A DNA stretch of 64,000 nucleotides from [Pasteurella] mairii (GCA_900454475.1 UGSS01000002.1:1693605-1757604), one strand, 5' to 3'; shown: positions 7,541-18,037, counted from the first letter of the stretch. Numbers and translations are program-made. The notes: a model not told the origin generated them from the letters alone.

Positions 7541-9391
7541 ATGTTAATGGAAAAATTTCATGCGGCGTCAAATAGCATTATTTGGAAGCTGATAATGGGA
7601 CTTATCGGGGTTTCTTTTGTGCTAAGTGGCGTTGCCGGCTATATGTTTACTCAAGTGGATACGTCGGCGGCAAAGGTAAACGGAGTGGAAATTCCGCAGC
7701 AAATGTTTTTGCAGCAATACAATAATGAATATCAAGCATTAAGCCAACAACTTGGCGCGCAATTTGCCGCAGTGGCGGATTCGCCGGAGTTTGTCAATGG
7801 TTTGCGCAAAAATATTTTAAATCGTTTAATCGATCAAGAATTATTACGCCAATATAGCGAAGATCTAAAACTGGGCATTAGTGATGCGCAAATTAAACAA
7901 GAAATTGTTTCTATGCCATCATTACAAACCGACGGGAAATTTAATAACAATTTGTATCAACAAATGTTGGCAGCAAATGGAATTAGTTCTGATTCATATG
8001 CGGCATTGGTACGCGAAGCCCTACGCCTTGAGCAATTGCAAGCGGGATTAGTTTCCTCTGATTTTGTAGTGCCGATACAAGCGGAGACGTTAGCTAAATT
8101 ATTTTTCCAACGTCGCGAAGTGCGTTTAGCCACATTCCCACTCGCTGATGAAATTGCCAAACAAACGGTAAGCGAGCAGGAAATGCAAACCTATTATAAA
8201 GAAAATCGATCTGCTTTTGCTGCGCCGGAGTTGGTGAAAGTGCAATATATTGATTTGACTCGTACGTTAGCGGAAAAAAACCTCAATGTGACGGATGTTG
8301 AGATTTCGCAATATTATCAAGATAATAAAGCGCAATATATGTCGCAACGTTTGGCGCATATTCAAGTGCCAACCGAACAAGAAGCGCAAACCCTTTATGC
8401 GGATTTACAAAAAGGCGAATCGTTCACCCAATTGGCGAAATTATATTCGACTGATAAAATTTCCGGTGCTAACGGTGGGGATTTGGATTGGGTGACGCCG
8501 GGTATGATGCCGCCGGAATTTGAAGCCGCGGCAAGTCAACTTGATGTTGGGCAATACAGCCAACCGGTGAAAGTAGATAATGCGTATCATATTATTAAAT
8601 TAGAAGATGAAAAAGTACGCTCGTTAGATGAAGTGAAAAATGAAATTGCGGCAAAAATTCGTAATGAGTTAGCAGTAAATGCGTTTTATACATTGGAAAA
8701 ACAAGTAAACGAGAAAGCCTTTGAACATCCGGATAGCTTAGAAAATGCAGCGAAAGCGGCAGATGTGAGTATGCAAGAAACCGCGTATTTTTCCCGTCAA
8801 AATATTCCTGCCGAGTTAAATTACGCCAATGTGGTTTCGACTATTTTTGATTCGGATATTACCCAAGGTGGGGCAAATTCGGAAGCCATTAACGTAGGCG
8901 ATCAGCATTCTATCGTAGTTCGCGTAGTGGACCATAAACCAGAAGGTATTCGCCAGTTTGAGGAAGCCAAAGCAGATATTGCAAATTATCTGAAACGTCA
9001 AAAAGCGGAAGCTCTGGTGTTAGAAAAAGCACAAAAATTAGTGCAAGGTTTATCGTCAGCAACAATACAAGAAAGTGCGGTTAATTTCTCCGAACCTCAA
9101 TCGTTAGTCTATGCGGAAAACAAAGATCCTATGTTGAATAATGTCATTTTTGCCATGGCAAAACCAACAGACAATAAAGCAACTTATGGCGTCGCCCGAG
9201 ATAGCAACGGTGATGTAGCGATTGTGGCATTGCAAAAAGTTGAAGATGGAAAACTGTCTGCTGAGCAATTGGCTGCTTTTAATATGCAGTTGCAACAAGC
9301 GCGTCAAGCAGCGTTGCATAATACGGTTTTAGTCGCATTACGTAATAAAGCCAAAGTGGAAATTAACGAAGAGTTTATGAAGCAAGAGTAG
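7541..9391 (+). CDS. ppiD: Periplasmic folding chaperone / peptidyl-prolyl isomerase D
   Basis: Inner-membrane-anchored chaperone at the periplasmic exit of the Sec translocon, helping outer-membrane protein folding. It has 616 residues (623 in E. coli). A single membrane segment (about residues 15-36, LIMGLIGVSFVLSGVAGYMF) precedes a SurA_N-like domain. A parvulin domain follows (about 265-365) with AHIQVPTEQEAQTLY, LAKLYSTD and GGDLDWVTPGMM. Two in-frame ATGs open the gene (7541 and 7547); AGGAAC favours the first. lon-ppiD adjacency is conserved, but hupB, usually between them, is absent. Confidence 0.93.
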   Translation: MLMEKFHAASNSIIWKLIMGLIGVSFVLSGVAGYMFTQVDTSAAKVNGVEIPQQMFLQQYNNEYQALSQQLGAQFAAVADSPEFVNGLRKNILNRLIDQELLRQYSEDLKLGISDAQIKQEIVSMPSLQTDGKFNNNLYQQMLAANGISSDSYAALVREALRLEQLQAGLVSSDFVVPIQAETLAKLFFQRREVRLATFPLADEIAKQTVSEQEMQTYYKENRSAFAAPELVKVQYIDLTRTLAEKNLNVTDVEISQYYQDNKAQYMSQRLAHIQVPTEQEAQTLYADLQKGESFTQLAKLYSTDKISGANGGDLDWVTPGMMPPEFEAAASQLDVGQYSQPVKVDNAYHIIKLEDEKVRSLDEVKNEIAAKIRNELAVNAFYTLEKQVNEKAFEHPDSLENAAKAADVSMQETAYFSRQNIPAELNYANVVSTIFDSDITQGGANSEAINVGDQHSIVVRVVDHKPEGIRQFEEAKADIANYLKRQKAEALVLEKAQKLVQGLSSATIQESAVNFSEPQSLVYAENKDPMLNNVIFAMAKPTDNKATYGVARDSNGDVAIVALQKVEDGKLSAEQLAAFNMQLQQARQAALHNTVLVALRNKAKVEINEEFMKQE

Positions 9392-9420
9392 TTTTTCTTT
9401 TATAAAAACAATTAATTACG

Positions 9421-9449
9421 AAAAGAGTTGGGATTACCAACTCTTTTTT
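9421..9449 (+). terminator. Rho-independent terminator of ppiD
   Basis: AAAAGAGTTGG and CCAACTCTTTT form an 11-bp stem with a GATTA loop and a T-run, 30 bases past the ppiD stop. Confidence 0.85.
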
Positions 9450-9629
9450 ACGTTTATCCAACTGCCCTATTTCTCTTTTGGGACGTTATGGGCGAACGAT
9501 TTAATATCATACGTCGGCAGCAGCCAAGCTATCTCTACATTTACCATCCCAATATCAATCCTTATTTAATATTATTGATAACGAAAGCCCCACCAAATCG
9601 TAAAGAAATGTAAATTTCGTGCAGAAAAT

Positions 9630-9658
9630 TTGTCGCGCGATCAAAACTATTTTATACT
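9630..9658 (+). promoter_or_regulatory. Predicted sigma-70 promoter of the first adhesin gene
   Basis: TTGTCG (9630-9635), a 17-base spacer and TATACT (9653-9658) predict transcription from about 9665, leaving a leader of roughly 97 bases before the ATG at 9762. The leader holds a small hairpin (AGTGGG/CCCACT, about 9695-9712). The rest of the gap 9450-9629 shows nothing I can identify. Confidence 0.5.
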
Positions 9659-9761
9659 GTCAAGGCTGTGAATAAACACGTCGGATATGTTGAAAGTGGG
9701 GATAAAACCCACTATACAAACCGTTATCCGTTATTTTTTAGGTCAATTTAGAGGTATATCC

Positions 9762-12700
9762 ATGAATAAAATCTTCAAAGTGATTTGGAACCACGCGACA
9801 CAACATTTTGTCGTGGTATCCGAATTAAGCAAATTAAAAGGCAAATCCGCCTCAAGTACTGATGCTCGAGTACAACCAAGCAAAACCCTTGTGGTGACTG
9901 GCTTGGCAGCCCTCATGGGGGGGGGTAATCAGTAGTGCGCAAGCGGCAACTTCTGCGCCATTAACCGCTCATTCACCTACAACAACCACTTCACCTCCTC
10001 AATCTCTTGATCAAAATCAAGTATATGTCTATGCCGATAACCAAACCTTAAACGCTACTTTATCCCATGATAGTTTAGGTCTCGGTAATAATGTCACTGT
10101 AAACAATGCCGATGTCGTATTGGGGAATAACGCGACTTCTACTTACAGTAAAAATGGTGAGAGTAATGGCAACACCAAAAGTTATAACACGGTTATTGGT
10201 CATGGTGCAAACGCTAGCAATACACAATTCGCGACAGCTATTGGTGCCAATGCGCTCGCCGCGGGCAGTAATGCGCTTGCTATAGGCGAAGGCACAAAAG
10301 CCATGACAAAATATTCCATTGCAATCGGTAAATCAACCAATGTAACCGCTGATGAAGGTATTGGCGCGGGATATAAATCTACAGTGACAGGATTGAGAGG
10401 TCTTGCACTTGGTTATCAAGTGCATGCAAGTAGCCAACATACCATTGCTTTAGGAGCAGAGGCTAAGGCTTCCGGCGAAAACTCAACTGCCATTGGTTTA
10501 AAGGCAAATGTCACTAACATCTCTCAACATGGTATTGCCATTGGTCGTGAAGCAGGCGCTGACGGGCAATTTGGTATTGCAATGGGTTTTTTAGCAAAAG
10601 CGCTAAACAGTCGCGCACTAGCTATTGGTTCTGTTGCTAAAGCATTTGCTGAAAACTCCACCGCATTAGGCGCGGGGGCGGTTGCCGAGAGTACTGCGAC
10701 TAATTCGACTGCGGTGGGTCGTTTAGCGAAAGTGTATGGTACAGATTCCGTCGCGATGGGGCTTAATACGAGTACGTCTGGGGCGCATTCTATTGCTATT
10801 GGGGATAATAGTTTAGCAGGAACTGCGCTTGATAAAATGAGTGAACTCACCGAGGCGAAGAAAAAAGCAGAGGAGGAAGAAAAAAAGGCGAAACAAGCCG
10901 GAGAAGCAGCGAAGAAAAAAGCTAATGGCGACGGTCAAAATGCATACCAACAAGCATATGATAGCTATTCTAACGTGAGCAGAAAAGCTTATGCCGACTT
11001 ATTAGCTGCTGCCGCTACAAAAACGATTGCAATTGGGCATGGTTCAAATGTCTATGGTAACCAATCTATCAGTGTCGGTTCCGAGAACAAGGTTAGTGGG
11101 GTAAATTCCGGGGTATTAGGTACTAACAATAACGTGGCGAATAACAGCACTTTTGTGTTGGGTAGCAATGTAAAAAGCACGCAAGATAATAGCGTAATTT
11201 TAGGGGCAAACTCTACCGACCGTGTGGCGACAGTGGAAAATTCAGCAGTAGTTGGCGGTTATGCTTATTCAGGTTTCCATGGGGTTGGAAAAGAAGGGAA
11301 TGGCGTCGTTAGCGTTGGCTTCCAAGGTGGAGAACGCCAAATTATCAATGTTGCCGCGGGGAATATTAGCGCCACGTCGACGGATGCGATTAATGGTTCG
11401 CAGTTGTATTTAGTGGGAAATAGCATTATTAACCAAATGCCGGTGATTTATACGGATGACAAAGGTAATAAAGTTTATAAGCTACCGGATGGCAGTTTTG
11501 TTAGTCCAGATGGTTCTCCTGTTACTAGTAATGTAATCGCTTCTATGAATGATGGTGATAATCAAGCAAATACACCAAAAACCTTGGCGAATGTAAAAGG
11601 GAATTTGCCGGATACGTATAATGTTGATAATAAATATAATCCGGAAAATAAAGATATTACAAAATCACAATCATTACCAACTGATTTGAACGTTAACAAC
11701 GCCGCTACTGTCGGAGATATTTTAAATTCAGGTTGGAATTTAAAAAATAACGGTCAAGTGAGTGATTTTGTGAAGCCTTATGACAGTGTCGATTTTGCGA
11801 ATGGCACAGCGACAACCGCGGTCGTTGAACCGTCGAAGGATGGTAACGCCACAACGATTAAATATAATGTCAATGTGGATAACGAAACCATTACCACCAA
11901 AGAAGTTAACGACCCAGTAACACAAAAGCCGATTACCCAATTAACCGCTAAAACCACAACGTTAGCTGATGACAATCAAGATGGGAAAATAGATGACCCT
12001 ACCGAGAAAAACGCGTTAGTCACGGCGGAGAATATTACAAAAGCTATCAATGCCTCTGGCTTTACCTTAAAAACATCCGCTACTACTGACGGAGAAAAAG
12101 ATAAAACTTCAACTCCAGAAAATGGAGAGCTCATCAATCCAGGCGATAGTGTTGAGATGATTGCGGGTAAAAATCTGACCGTTAAGCAAGAAAACGGAAA
12201 AGTCACTTATTCAACAAAAGAGGAAGTGGATTTTAACAAGATAACCTTATCCACCGGAGAGGCTAACCAAGTCAATTTGGTAAATGGCGCGCCGGTAGCA
12301 ATGAATGCCAATGTTAATCCGCAAGACAGTCAACCAACTGCCTCGTTAAATATTACCTCTGCGGACAATAAACCAACCCAATTAACCGGCGTCGGTTCGG
12401 TGTTGAATACCATGCAAATAGAGACCAACACAGGAACTCAACCTCAAGGTTCAGCACAAAAGGGAACGGATAACTTGTTAAATTTGGGCGGTAAAGATAA
12501 ACCGTTAGAAAACGATGTACTAAACTCCGCCGCCACGGTGCGCGATTTAACCCATTTGGGCTGGGTGGTTTCCGCAAGTGGTAACGGATATAAAAACACG
12601 GTGAAAAATGCCAATGAAGTTAATTTCGTGGGTGCCAATGGAATATCGGTGACCGGTGAAACGAAAGAGAATGTACGCGAAATCAAAATCAGTGTAGATT

Positions 12701-15453
12701 CCCAAAGTGCGGTGGAATCTGCGCAATTACCGGTGGTTTATACCAATAAGGCGGGTAATAAGTTGGTGAAAGTAGGAGATAAATTCTACAAAGCTGGAGA
12801 TGTGACAGATGGTAAACCCAAAAATGATGCAACGCCAGTGGAGACAAAAGATGTGATTGCCGCTATGAACAATGGCGACAACAACACGACAACCCCAATG
12901 GCATTGTCAAATCTTCAAGGCAATCTTGCGCCAACGTATAATGCTGGCGATAAGAAAGAAAATGAAAATAAAAAATTGGGTAATGACGTAGTGAGCGCGG
13001 GTGACATAACCAAAGCACAGACTGCTCCGGACAATGTTACCAATATTTATCACAATGCTGCCACGGTAGGCGATATTCTTAATGCCGGCTGGAATTTACA
13101 AGCCAATGGCGAAGGCAAAGATTTTGTTAAGGCGTATGATGCAGTGAATTTCGCCAATGGGGTGGGCACCACGGTCAATGTGGAGGTTGCTGAAGATGGC
13201 AAAACCAGTGCGGTGCGAATTAACAGCCTATTAGGGATTACGGATAAGGAAGGAAACCAAGTAGTCAAAGGCAAAAACGGTAAATACTATAAACCGTCAG
13301 CGCTTAAACCAAACGGAGAGCCGAAAGACAATGTTGTAGGAGTTGACGCCGGCGACGTACAGGTCAATGTTATCAATCCGGCAGCTGCGGATAAGGGCAC
13401 GAAAGGCGATGTCGTCCAAGTGGGCAATTTAAGCAGCGGATTGAGTACGCAAAATGTAGAAACCAAACCAACTGGTAAAGGCAATCCGACAGGAAGCAGT
13501 TCATTGCTTAATCTAAACGAATTAGCAGCTGACGGTAAGAGTAATAAAGTTCCTGACAGCAATGCCGCAACGGTAGGCGATTTGCGCAATATGGGCTGGG
13601 AATTACGCGCTTCCGGTAATGACTATATTGATACGGTAAAAAATGCCAACAAAGTCGATTTTGTCGGCAGCGGATTAGCGACCGTGACAGGAGAAACCAA
13701 AGGGGATGTACGCACCATTACGGTGGATGTAGATGCCCAAGCGGTGACCAACAATGCGCGCTTACCGGTGGTGTATACGGATAAAAACGGGAAACAACTT
13801 TACCCGATAAAAGACAAAGACGGTAACATCACTTATAACACTAAACCGGATGGTCAAGGTGAGACGGTTGAACCAGATAATGTGATTACCTCCATCAATG
13901 GACCGAAAGGCACCACAACGCCGACCGTATTAACCAATGTTATGTCTAATTTACCGGAGACATATAATGATGATGCGTATAACCTCAACAAAAAAGCGGT
14001 CACAAAAAATTATACATTACCAACGCATTTAAACGTTAACAACGCTGCCACCGTTGGCGATATTCTTAACGCCGGTTGGAACTTGAAAAACAACGGTCAA
14101 CCAGGGGACTTTGTCAAAGCCTATGACAGCGTAGACTTTATTGATGGTAAAGGCACAACAGCTGTGGTAGAAACCACGAAAGATGGAACATCCACCACCG
14201 TCAAATACGACGCCAAAATCGACAACAACACCATTAAGCTCAATGACAAAGGTGAATTGTATGCCGATTATGCTGGCGACATTGCCAAAGCGACTACCAA
14301 AGTGGCAGCGGGGAACAATATTGACGTGACCCCAACAGTCAACCCAGATGGTAGCACAACCTACACCGTAGCAACGAAAGACGACGTGGCATTTAAAACC
14401 GTAAACGTCGGAGACAATGTCAACATCAACCGTGATGGATTAACCATCAAAGATGGACCGCGCATCACCGTTGCTGGCATTGACGGTGGAAATAAAAAAA
14501 TCACTGGCGTTGCCAACGGGGATATTTCACCAACCAGCCACGACGCTATCAATGGTTCACAACTGTATGCAGTACAACAGGCGTTAACCAGCAGCATTGC
14601 CGCGTCTAAAGAAGAAGTGACCTCCACGGACAACTCGGTAACGGTGACTGCCACACCAAATGACAGTGGTGCCAATGTCTTTGACCTCTCGGTCAACACC
14701 GACAACACCACCATCACCAAAGATGCCACAACGGGCGCGCTTAAAGCCAAGACCACGACCTTAAGCAACACCAATGGCAAAGTGGATACCCCGGCACCGG
14801 AAAACGCCAACGCCTTAGTCAGTGCGCAAGACATTGCTAGCGCCATTAACCAGTCCGGTTTCACCTTAACTGCCCAAGGAGAAAACGGTTCAACGGTTCA
14901 TCCGGGGGCAACGGTAGATATGAAAAATACTGATGGTAATATCGTGATTAGCAAATCGGCGGGAAGCAATGATGTCACCTACAATCTAGCCAGAGACATC
15001 AACGTAGACCAAGTGAGAGCAGGAAACACGGTATTAAACAACAAAGGGGTCACCATTGGCAGCGGCGCGAACCCAGTAGAATTAACCGAAAACGGATTAA
15101 ATAACGGAGGCAACCGCATTACCAACGTGGCACCGGGTCAAGCCCCGACGGATGCGGTGAACGTCAGCCAATTACGCGGTCAAATGGGCAATGTTTACCA
15201 GCAAATGAACAAAATGGATAAGGATTTGCGCGGGGGTATCGCGGGCGCTATGGCAGCGGCTGGACTGTATCACGCCACCATCCCGGGTAAATCTATGGTA
15301 TCCGCGGGGGTAGGAAGCTATCGAGACCAAGGAGCGTTGGCGGTAGGCTACTCAAGATTATCGGATAACGGTAAATTGGGGGTCAAACTTTCCATTAATG
15401 CGAATACCCGTGGCGACACAGGGGCTGCCGCAAGTATTGGGTACCAGTGGTAA
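9762..15453 (+). CDS. Large trimeric autotransporter adhesin, phase-variable, frame-shifted (OFF) in this sequence
   Basis: A type Vc surface adhesin of the YadA/Hia/Hsf family, 1896 residues if the frame is restored. It begins at ATG 9762 (RBS AGAGG) with an ESPR-type extended signal peptide (MNKIFKVIWNHATQHFVVVS) and a second hydrophobic stretch. At 9917-9925 a run of nine G shifts the frame so that translation stops at 9935 after 57 residues. With eight (or eleven) G it reads ...MGGVISSAQA and continues open to 15453. Then come YadA-type head repeats (about 85-350), a charged coiled-coil insert (356-415), more head repeats, and alternating Trp-ring modules (NAATVGDILNAGWNL and relatives near 644, 921, 1097, 1266, 1426). 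It ends with a neck (ITNVAPGQAPTDAVNVSQL) and a four-strand membrane anchor ending GYQW. The reading frame is otherwise intact, so this is a switch rather than decay. Confidence 0.9.
9917..9925 (+). repeat. Poly-G tract (G9), translational phase switch
   Basis: Nine consecutive G, the first being the G of an in-frame ATG codon, near residue 52 of the adhesin. The frame before and after the tract differs by one base, so eight or eleven G would be ON. Homopolymeric G tracts of this length are classic slipped-strand switches in Pasteurellaceae and Neisseria surface genes. A sequencing error is the alternative. Confidence 0.8.
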
Positions 15454-15490
15454 TTAAGCCAAAGTGCGGTCATTAATCAGCACAAACACA

Positions 15491-15518
15491 AGGGCGGGAA
15501 CCATCCCGCCCTATTTTT
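15491..15518 (+). terminator. Rho-independent terminator of the first adhesin gene
   Basis: AGGGCGGGA and TCCCGCCCT form a GC-rich 9-bp stem with a 4-base loop followed by ATTTTT. An uptake core (AAAGTGCGGT) lies between stop codon and hairpin. The remaining gap to the next gene holds its TA-repeat promoter. Confidence 0.85.
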
Positions 15519-15644
15519 ATCTGCTAAAGATCAAACCGGTTTGATAATTTATTAGCGTTCACCGCTTAGCGTTGCACAATATCCGCTATCGATTTGCCTA
15601 GGCTATGCCCTTTCTAAAAAATTTTGCAGAAAAGCAAAAATCAG

Positions 15645-15670
15645 TTGCGATATATATATATATATATAAT
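15645..15670 (+). promoter_or_regulatory. Promoter with (TA)9 spacer, transcriptional phase switch
   Basis: A TTGCGA -35 (15645-15650) and a perfect TATAAT -10 (15665-15670) are separated by 14 bases composed wholly of TA repeats; the full run 15651-15668 is (TA)9. One more TA gives 16 bp and two more 18 bp. In the H. influenzae hifA/hifB promoter the same repeat gives 14 bp (off), 16 bp (high) and 18 bp (intermediate). By analogy this copy is in a weak state. The start codon is about 107 bases downstream of the predicted start site. Confidence 0.65.
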
Positions 15671-15783
15671 GAATAATGGCTCATTTATAGAGGCATGACA
15701 AGATCTTGTTTCGTTTGAGCAAATATTACTTAGGCAAATGATTAATTTGTGTGTTTTACTTTGAAATTAACGAGGCAGTTTTA

Positions 15784-16851
15784 ATGAAAAAAACGTTTAA
15801 ATTTAATGTGATGCAAGCGGTTTTGCTTGGATCTTTGGGTGTTTCAGTATCAGCGGTCGCAGCAGGTACTAATACTAACAATAATGGAGTACAGAAAGTC
15901 GTTTCACAAAAAAACAATGCATCTAACCTTGAAATTGGTGTGAAAACAGATAAAAGCGGAACTGTTACGTTAAATCTTCCGAAAATTACCCGTTGGGAAA
16001 TTGATAATAGTGGCAAAAACGTACTAGGTGGAAATAAAGCGAATGATGTTGTAACCGCATATGGCTTAACTGGAATAGTTAATAACGTAAGTTGGTTGGT
16101 AAAAACTACTGATAAGTCAGGATACAATAACGGTGATGTAGTATATGTGAACGCTGGTGATGAAGTTAAATTTGATAATGGTACGAATATAAGCGCAGTG
16201 GTGACGAACAAGGTCGGTGGGGACAAACTTAATCCAGCTGCCGATAAGGATACGACAACAATTAAATTTAATCTCAATGAAAATCTAACCGGTATTCGCT
16301 CGATCGAAAGTAAAGATAAAACCAAAATTAGTTTAGAAAAAGACAAAGTCAACGTGAACAAGGCAAGAGTGTCCAACGTTGCTGATGCAAAAGACAAGTC
16401 CGATGCAGTTAATTTAGGACAATTGAATGGCGTAAAAGATAGCGTAACGTCGCTTGATAAAAAAGTTACTGGTGTGCAAGGTAGCGTGACAACCCTTGAT
16501 AAAAAAGTTACTGGCGTGCAAGATAGCGTAACAATCCTTGATAAAAAAGTAACAACAAATATCACCGGCATACAAAGCAACCTACATTCAATTGACCAAA
16601 AAGTGAACAAGCTAGATGAACGTGTACGCGGTATTGGCGCAAGTTCAGCAGCCGCGGCAGCTTTACCACAGGTTTCTTTAGCCGGTAAATCGATGTTAGC
16701 GGTTTCTGCGGGGGGATATAGTGGTGCTTCTGCGGTAGCGGTAGGATACTCCGGCGCAAGTAATGACGGTAAAGTCATATTGAAATTACAAGGTACCGTA
16801 AATAGCGAGGGACATCTATCCGGCGGTGCTGGTGTCGGTTATCAGTGGTAA
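15784..16851 (+). CDS. Small trimeric autotransporter (YadA-anchor protein)
   Basis: A minimal type Vc autotransporter of 355 residues. ATG 15784 follows CGAGG; the frame extends upstream but lacks a better start. Order: simple signal peptide without ESPR (MKKTFKFNVMQAVLLGSLGV...SAVAAG, 1-28), a passenger of about 165 residues rich in Asn, Thr and Lys without head-repeat motifs, and a neck (VSNVADAKDKSDAVNLGQL near 197). A short stalk follows, made of three 14-residue repeats (SVTSLDKKVTGVQG type, two heptads each), then the four-strand anchor ending VGYQW. It is tandem with the large adhesin but separated by a terminator, and has its own TA-repeat promoter. Function beyond surface display is unknown. 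Confidence 0.87.
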   Translation: MKKTFKFNVMQAVLLGSLGVSVSAVAAGTNTNNNGVQKVVSQKNNASNLEIGVKTDKSGTVTLNLPKITRWEIDNSGKNVLGGNKANDVVTAYGLTGIVNNVSWLVKTTDKSGYNNGDVVYVNAGDEVKFDNGTNISAVVTNKVGGDKLNPAADKDTTTIKFNLNENLTGIRSIESKDKTKISLEKDKVNVNKARVSNVADAKDKSDAVNLGQLNGVKDSVTSLDKKVTGVQGSVTTLDKKVTGVQDSVTILDKKVTTNITGIQSNLHSIDQKVNKLDERVRGIGASSAAAAALPQVSLAGKSMLAVSAGGYSGASAVAVGYSGASNDGKVILKLQGTVNSEGHLSGGAGVGYQW

Positions 16852-16935
16852 GTCGATAAAGACGCTAAATAAATTAGCTATGCTCTCAAGGTTAGTGAAG
16901 AAATAACAGTTGGGGCAGACTTTTCTTTTTGAATG

Positions 16936-16966
16936 AATGCCTGATATATTATCAGGCATTATTTTT
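16936..16966 (+). terminator. Rho-independent terminator of the small autotransporter gene
   Basis: AATGCCTGATA and TATCAGGCATT form an 11-bp stem with a 3-base loop followed by ATTTTT. Confidence 0.85.
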
Positions 16967-17086
16967 GCCAGTTGAGAAAATTTTCTGGTTTTTGACCGCA
17001 CTTTATGATATAAAGCACGCCGATATTTTAATTTTTCAAAGATATCGAATTTATTTTAAATCACACACATATCGCTCGGGTAAATC

Positions 17087-17152
17087 GGGGTGCCAAACGG
17101 TCGATTTGCTTGGTATGTGGAGGCTAAACCCCAAACAAAAGGAAAAAATATT
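17087..17152 (+). promoter_or_regulatory. Probable S2-responsive leader of rpsB
   Basis: GGGG (17087-17090) can pair with CCCC (17129-17132), and TGCCAA (17091-17096) with TTGGTA (17110-17115), enclosing GTGGAGGCTAAA just before the rpsB RBS. Autoregulation of rpsB-tsf by S2 through a conserved 5' leader is known in gamma-proteobacteria. I infer the same here from position and pairing; the fold was not computed. An uptake core lies further upstream (about 16996-17004). Confidence 0.45.
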
Positions 17153-17884
17153 ATGGCACAAGTTTCAATGCGCGATATGCTTCAAGCAGGCGTTCACTTC
17201 GGTCACCAAACTCGTTATTGGAATCCAAAAATGAAACCTTTCATCTTCGGACCACGTAATGGTGTACATATCATCAACCTCGAAAAAACCGTTCCAATGT
17301 TTAATGAAGCATTAGCAGAATTAACTCGCATTGCAAGCAACAACGGTAAAATCTTGTTTGTTGGTACAAAACGCGTCGCAACTGAAGCAGTTAAAGCAGC
17401 AGCATTAGACTGTCAACAATATTATGTCAACCACCGTTGGTTAGGTGGTATGTTGACTAACTGGAAAACAGTTCGTCAATCAATCAGACGCTTAAAAGAT
17501 TTAGAAACGCAATCTCAAGACGGTACTTTCGACAAATTAACGAAGAAAGAAGCGTTAATGCGTACGCGTGAGATGGAAAAACTTGAGTTAAGTCTTGGCG
17601 GTATTAAAGATATGGCTGGTCTTCCGGATGCGATCTTCGTTATCGGTGCAGATCACGAACATATCGCGATTAAAGAAGCAAATAACTTAGGAATTCCAGT
17701 ATTTGCTATCGTTGATACTAACTCTACTCCTGATGGCGTAGATTTCGTTATCCCAGGTAACGATGATGCGACTCGTGCAATTCAGTTGTACCTTTCCGCC
17801 GCCGCCGTCGCAGTGAAAGAAGGTCGTCAACAAGAAACCGTTACTGAAGAAAGTTTCGAAGCTGAAGCGGCTGTCGCTGAGTAA
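17153..17884 (+). CDS. rpsB: 30S ribosomal protein S2
   Basis: Small-subunit ribosomal protein of 243 residues (241 in E. coli). Start ATG 17153 ([20 protein letters not shown]) follows AAAGGAAAAA; the frame runs on upstream but the family begins here. Motifs: [24 protein letters not shown] and the C-terminal [19 protein letters not shown]. The tail is acidic and extended. It is the first gene of the rpsB-tsf operon, with an intergenic hairpin that may attenuate tsf. Confidence 0.97.
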   Translation: MAQVSMRDMLQAGVHFGHQTRYWNPKMKPFIFGPRNGVHIINLEKTVPMFNEALAELTRIASNNGKILFVGTKRVATEAVKAAALDCQQYYVNHRWLGGMLTNWKTVRQSIRRLKDLETQSQDGTFDKLTKKEALMRTREMEKLELSLGGIKDMAGLPDAIFVIGADHEHIAIKEANNLGIPVFAIVDTNSTPDGVDFVIPGNDDATRAIQLYLSAAAVAVKEGRQQETVTEESFEAEAAVAE

Positions 17885-17944
17885 TTCGGTTGTCTCAGAC
17901 GGTGAGTGGCGTAAGCCCTTATTAATCACAACGATTAATTGGTT

Positions 17945-17975
17945 AGCAGGGGGCTTGATGGCTCCCTGCTTTTTT
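17945..17975 (+). terminator. Terminator/attenuator between rpsB and tsf
   Basis: AGCAGGG and CCCTGCT form a 7-bp stem with a 12-base loop followed by a T-run. Because tsf lies only about 60 bases on in the same direction, partial read-through is likely. Confidence 0.75.
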
Positions 17976-17980
17976 CATTA

Positions 17981-18007
17981 AAAGTGCGGTAATAATGACC
18001 GCACTTT
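17981..18007. repeat. Inverted uptake-signal pair between rpsB and tsf
   Basis: AAAGTGCGGT and ACCGCACTTT face each other across 7 bases, forming a 10-bp potential hairpin immediately after the attenuator. Such dyads are common Pasteurellaceae intergenic elements. Confidence 0.75.
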
Positions 18008-18037
18008 AAACTCAATAGCGTGATAGAGGATTTTAAA

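Noticed and set aside
9428-9613. 61-codon frame after ppiD
   Set aside because: It begins inside the ppiD terminator and has no RBS or protein-like composition.
9762-15453. Calling the two large adhesins pseudogenes
   Set aside because: Each has only one disruption, exactly at a long poly-G tract in the signal region, and the remaining kilobases are fully open. A reversible switch explains this better than decay.
15756-16778. 340-codon frame antisense to the small autotransporter gene
   Set aside because: The plus-strand product has a signal peptide, neck and YadA anchor; the antisense frame is low-complexity and lacks any domain.
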